From Lachnospiraceae bacterium (lineage in GTDB: Bacteria; Bacillota; Clostridia; Lachnospirales; Lachnospiraceae), in the NCBI GenBank assembly GCA_003520205.1, contig DOVG01000126.1:1-9518 (forward strand): a stretch of DNA of 9,518 nt, in the 5' to 3' direction. Position 1 is the first letter of the stretch. Each line of letters opens with the position of its first letter. Position numbers and translations under genes: made by a program. This document shows, in pieces, positions 6,546 through 9,518 of this stretch. Under the pieces are notes generated by a model. The model was not told the origin of the DNA and searched no databases. It saw nothing but the letters and a program-made list of their open reading frames with translations.

Positions 6546-6565
6546 AAATAGGAGGAAGATTTAGT

Positions 6566-8644
6566 ATGAACGGAACCCTTTTCGGTGCTGCCTATTATGA
6601 TGAATATATGCCTTATGACAGAATTGATACTGACTTTGAACTGATGAAAAAAGCTGGGATGAATGTTATCAGGATTGCTGAATCAACCTGGAGCACCTGG
6701 GAACCAGATGATAATTATTTTGATTTTTCTCATTTGCATAGAATGTTGGAGTCCGCTAAACGACATGATCTTTGTGTAATTGTCGGGACTCCAACCTATG
6801 CAATCCCCTCATGGCTTGAAAAGAAGCATCCTGATGTAATGGCTTTAACGCCATCGGGGCAAAGTATATATGGTCATCGTCAGATACATGATATAACAAA
6901 TCCGAACTTTTTATTCTATGCCGAAAGAATTATCAGAAAGCTTATGGAAGAGGTATCAGATAATCCTCAGATCATAGGCTACCAGATAGATAATGAAACC
7001 AGATCCGGAGATGGTTATTCTCCCGCTAACCAAAAGCTTTTTGTAGAAGAATTAAAAAAGAAATATCCTGATATAAAAGAGTTTAATGAAGAGTTTGGAC
7101 TAAGCTATTGGAGCAATAGTATAAACAGCTGGGAGGATCTACCTGATATTCGTGGCACTATCAACGGCAGTCTCTCAGCCGCATATAAGGCATGGCTGAG
7201 AGATAGAATAACTAAGTATCAGATATGGCAGTCCGATATCATAAGGCAGTACATTAGTCCTGACCAGTTCATAACTCATAATTATGATTTTTCATGGATA
7301 GGCTACTCACATGGGATTCAACCTCTTGTAAATCAGCGCGATGCCGCAACGGCTGTTGATATAGCAGGAGTAGATATATATCACCGTACTCAGAATCACT
7401 TTGATGGTTCTACCATAAGCTTTGGTGGTTCTGTAGGGCGATCTATGAAGAAGGATAATTATCTTGTTCTCGAGACTCAGTCACAGGGCAGACTTGACTG
7501 GCTGGCATATCCTGGTCAGCTTCGCCAGGCATACTACAGTCACCTTGCTTCAGGAGCAAATGGAGTAATGTACTGGAACTGGCATTCTATTCATAATTCT
7601 TTCGAGTCTTACTGGAAAGGCATCCTGAGTCACAGTCTCATTCCAGGAAGAACCTATAAAGAGTTATCTGACACACGGAATGAAGAACTACATATAGATA
7701 AGCATCTCGTAAATCTAAAAAAGAATTGTCCTGTGGCAATACTTGTTGATAACAGAAGCCTTGTAGGACTGGACGAATTCCCGATAGATGATGTCTCTGA
7801 CAGTTCATTACTTAATAATGATAATTCTAAGCTTGACTATAACTCCATACTTCGATGGATGTATGATGCATGTTATAAGCTTAACATAGAAACTGACATA
7901 ATATATAAAGAGGATATTCTCGAGGCTGACGCAGACGAACTTGTAAATAAATATCCCCTTATTATAATTCCTGCTCTTTATAGCTCAAAGGAAAATGTTA
8001 TACACAAAATCAGAGCTTTCGTAGAGCATGGCGGTCACCTCCTCATATGTTTTAAAAGTTTCTTTGCAGATGAGGAGCTTAAGATTTATTCCGATAATGC
8101 TCCTCATCTTATGACCGACATAATAGGAGGAACCTATGATGAATTCACAAGACCTGTTGATACAACTATAACTATTGATGGGCAGAGATTAAATGTATCC
8201 CACTGGATGGAGCTATTGAATGCAGAACCAGATACAGAGATATGGGCAAATTATGACCATAAATACTGGGGAGACTATGCAGCTGTTCTCCATAAAAAGC
8301 ATGCATCTGGAGGCAGTGCAACATATCTCGGTTGTTACCTGGAAGAAAAAGGACTTAGCTGTATACTTCGTAAAATCGTATTAGCAGCTAAAATACCTTT
8401 GTCTAAATGTACCTTTCCTATTATAATAAAAAAAGGGGTGAACCCTCTTGGCGAAGATATAACCTATTTATTCAATTATTCTGATGAGAAAAAGCTAATA
8501 GATCTACTCAGTATAGGAATAGCTTCAGATACAAATGAACTACTCAGTCAGAAAAAAATAAATCTGGACGAATCTATAGAAATTGAGCCATGGGGTGTAA
8601 AAATATTTTGTTCACATCAAAGAACTAACGATAACAAAAAGTAA
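6566..8644 (+). CDS. GH42 family beta-galactosidase, cytoplasmic
   Basis: This enzyme hydrolyses terminal beta-galactosides and releases galactose. It is 692 residues, a normal GH42 length, and has no signal peptide, so it acts on imported sugar. The N-terminal TIM barrel (about 1-380) opens with GAAYYDEY and shows WSTWEP (42-47). The acid/base is Glu144 in GYQIDNE and the nucleophile is Glu303 in VLETQ; SGANGVMYWNWH (329-340) follows, as usual in the family. From about 388 (CPVAILVDNR) comes the beta-galactosidase trimerisation domain, then a short C-terminal beta domain. The cysteine cluster that binds zinc in some GH42 enzymes, just after the acid/base, is absent here (TRSGDGYSPANQ). The ATG at 6566 has AGGAGGAAG at normal distance. 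It is divergent from the LacI-type regulator and is followed 18 bases later by galK. Whether it prefers beta-1,3-, 1,4- or 1,6-linked galactose cannot be told from sequence. Confidence 0.93.
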   Translation: MNGTLFGAAYYDEYMPYDRIDTDFELMKKAGMNVIRIAESTWSTWEPDDNYFDFSHLHRMLESAKRHDLCVIVGTPTYAIPSWLEKKHPDVMALTPSGQSIYGHRQIHDITNPNFLFYAERIIRKLMEEVSDNPQIIGYQIDNETRSGDGYSPANQKLFVEELKKKYPDIKEFNEEFGLSYWSNSINSWEDLPDIRGTINGSLSAAYKAWLRDRITKYQIWQSDIIRQYISPDQFITHNYDFSWIGYSHGIQPLVNQRDAATAVDIAGVDIYHRTQNHFDGSTISFGGSVGRSMKKDNYLVLETQSQGRLDWLAYPGQLRQAYYSHLASGANGVMYWNWHSIHNSFESYWKGILSHSLIPGRTYKELSDTRNEELHIDKHLVNLKKNCPVAILVDNRSLVGLDEFPIDDVSDSSLLNNDNSKLDYNSILRWMYDACYKLNIETDIIYKEDILEADADELVNKYPLIIIPALYSSKENVIHKIRAFVEHGGHLLICFKSFFADEELKIYSDNAPHLMTDIIGGTYDEFTRPVDTTITIDGQRLNVSHWMELLNAEPDTEIWANYDHKYWGDYAAVLHKKHASGGSATYLGCYLEEKGLSCILRKIVLAAKIPLSKCTFPIIIKKGVNPLGEDITYLFNYSDEKKLIDLLSIGIASDTNELLSQKKINLDESIEIEPWGVKIFCSHQRTNDNKK

Positions 8645-8662
8645 ATGGGAGGTATTTCCGGC

Positions 8663-9518
8663 ATGCTGATTAATGAAATTATTAGTAACATAGATTCAGG
8701 TAATCTTGATGAAAAATTTATAGATATATATATCGATAAAGAGAGAATTGAATATCAGAAAAACCGCTATAAAAAGGCACTTACAAGCTACAAGGAAACC
8801 TTTGGCAGTTTATCTTCATATAGCGAAGATGTTCTTATCGTAAGTGCACCGGGAAGAACAGAAGTTGGCGGCAATCATACAGATCACCAGCATGGACAGG
8901 TTCTTGCAGCATCTATAAATGATGACGCTATTGCTATAGCTTCTAAGAATTCCTCAGACATTATTAATGTCAAATCTGAGGGCTATGACATGATAAGCTT
9001 TTCCCCTAACGATATAGATAAAAAAGACTCTGAAGAAGGAACAACCATTGCTCTTATCAAAGGTGTCATAAAAGGAGTAATGGACAGAGGATTTATCATT
9101 GGTGGATTTGATGCTTATATAACAAGTGATGTTCTGGGCGGTTCAGGTCTCTCTTCTTCTGCTGCTTTCGAAACCCTGATAGGAAATATCCTGTCTGCCT
9201 TATATAATGACATGAAAATCGATGCTGTGACCATTGCAATAATCGGCCAGTATGCCGAGAATTACTACTTTGGAAAGCCTTGTGGTCTTATGGATCAGAT
9301 GGCATGCTCTGTAGGAAGTCTCTGTCATATCGATTTTATAGATCCATCTAATCCTGTAATAGAACGAATAGAACTTGATATGGATAAAGAAGGTTACAGT
9401 CTATGTATCACAGATACAAAGGGCAGTCACGCAGACCTCACTCCGGACTATGCAGCGATTCCTTCTGAAATGAAGGCTGTCGCTAATCTCTTCGGCAAAG
9501 ATGTTCTTACTGATATAA
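8663..9518 (+). CDS. galK: Galactokinase (GHMP family), 3' end outside window
   Basis: Galactokinase phosphorylates galactose at C1 using ATP, the first kinase step of the Leloir pathway, in the cytoplasm. The frame is open for 285 codons to the window end; roughly a third is missing. The galactokinase signature appears as GRTEVGGNHTDHQHG (64-78), the ATP-binding GHMP motif as GGSGLSSSAA (159-168), and the catalytic aspartate as Asp211 in CGLMDQM. Relative to the textbook signature (GRVNLIGEHTDY), Arg65, His72 and Asp74 are kept, but the sugar-contacting Glu is Asn71. I recall this variant from clostridial galactokinases. The N-terminal part before the signature (62 residues) is about twice as long as in E. 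coli or human enzymes. The ATG at 8663 has GGGAGG ten bases upstream and lies 18 bases after GH42, so the two are cotranscribed. galT or galE may follow beyond the edge. Confidence 0.92.
   Translation, partial: MLINEIISNIDSGNLDEKFIDIYIDKERIEYQKNRYKKALTSYKETFGSLSSYSEDVLIVSAPGRTEVGGNHTDHQHGQVLAASINDDAIAIASKNSSDIINVKSEGYDMISFSPNDIDKKDSEEGTTIALIKGVIKGVMDRGFIIGGFDAYITSDVLGGSGLSSSAAFETLIGNILSALYNDMKIDAVTIAIIGQYAENYYFGKPCGLMDQMACSVGSLCHIDFIDPSNPVIERIELDMDKEGYSLCITDTKGSHADLTPDYAAIPSEMKAVANLFGKDVLTDI

Noticed and set aside
9516..9518. A TAA at the very end of the window that could look like the galK stop.
   Set aside because: It is out of frame: the galK frame reads ATA then a single base, and the protein is only about two thirds of normal length.
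1..9518. CRISPR arrays, tRNA or rRNA genes, insertion sequences and phage genes.
   Set aside because: No regularly spaced repeats, no cloverleaf-like segments, and no transposase or integrase frames are visible; the whole window is accounted for by sugar-utilisation genes and short control regions.

Overview
The window looks like a carbohydrate-utilisation locus from a low-GC Gram-positive anaerobe, most likely a Lachnospiraceae-type Clostridia member (Butyrivibrio/Roseburia-like). The base composition is AT-rich, ATA and AGA codons are frequent, ribosome-binding sites are strong (AGGAGG), the binding protein is a lipoprotein, and the galactokinase has a clostridial-looking variant signature. 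The genus is inferred from these general features only.

Layout: seven genes in two divergent blocks, with no gap over 200 bases. On the minus strand, read right to left, are a LacI-family regulator (5386-6387), a lipoprotein sugar-binding protein (3895-5202), two MalF/MalG-type permeases (2287-3762 and 1439-2287, overlapping by one base), and a cytoplasmic protein of unrecognised family that runs off the left edge (1-1417). On the plus strand are a GH42 beta-galactosidase (6566-8644) and, 18 bases later, a galactokinase cut by the right edge (8663-9518).

How it works together (inference): the binding protein and two permeases import a galactose-containing oligosaccharide. No ATPase is encoded here, so a shared MsmK/MalK-type ATPase from elsewhere is probably used. 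The cytoplasmic GH42 enzyme releases galactose, and GalK phosphorylates it for the Leloir pathway. The left-edge protein is probably a further sugar-processing enzyme of the same operon, but its activity is unknown.

Regulation: an identical 16-base LacI-type operator (TTGCGCAATCGGTTGT) lies just downstream of the -10 of the binding-protein promoter (5264-5279) and again in the lacI/GH42 intergenic region (6439-6454). The second copy sits between the -10 boxes of two promoters that face each other, one for lacI and one for GH42-galK. One regulator therefore probably controls all three transcription units, including its own. Degenerate second sites (CGCAACCAA) accompany both. Two hairpins, one inside the -35/-10 spacer of the binding-protein promoter and one between the binding-protein and MalF genes, may tune expression.

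The locus is mostly a recognisable galactoside regulon. The least explained parts are the left-edge protein and the face-to-face promoter arrangement.
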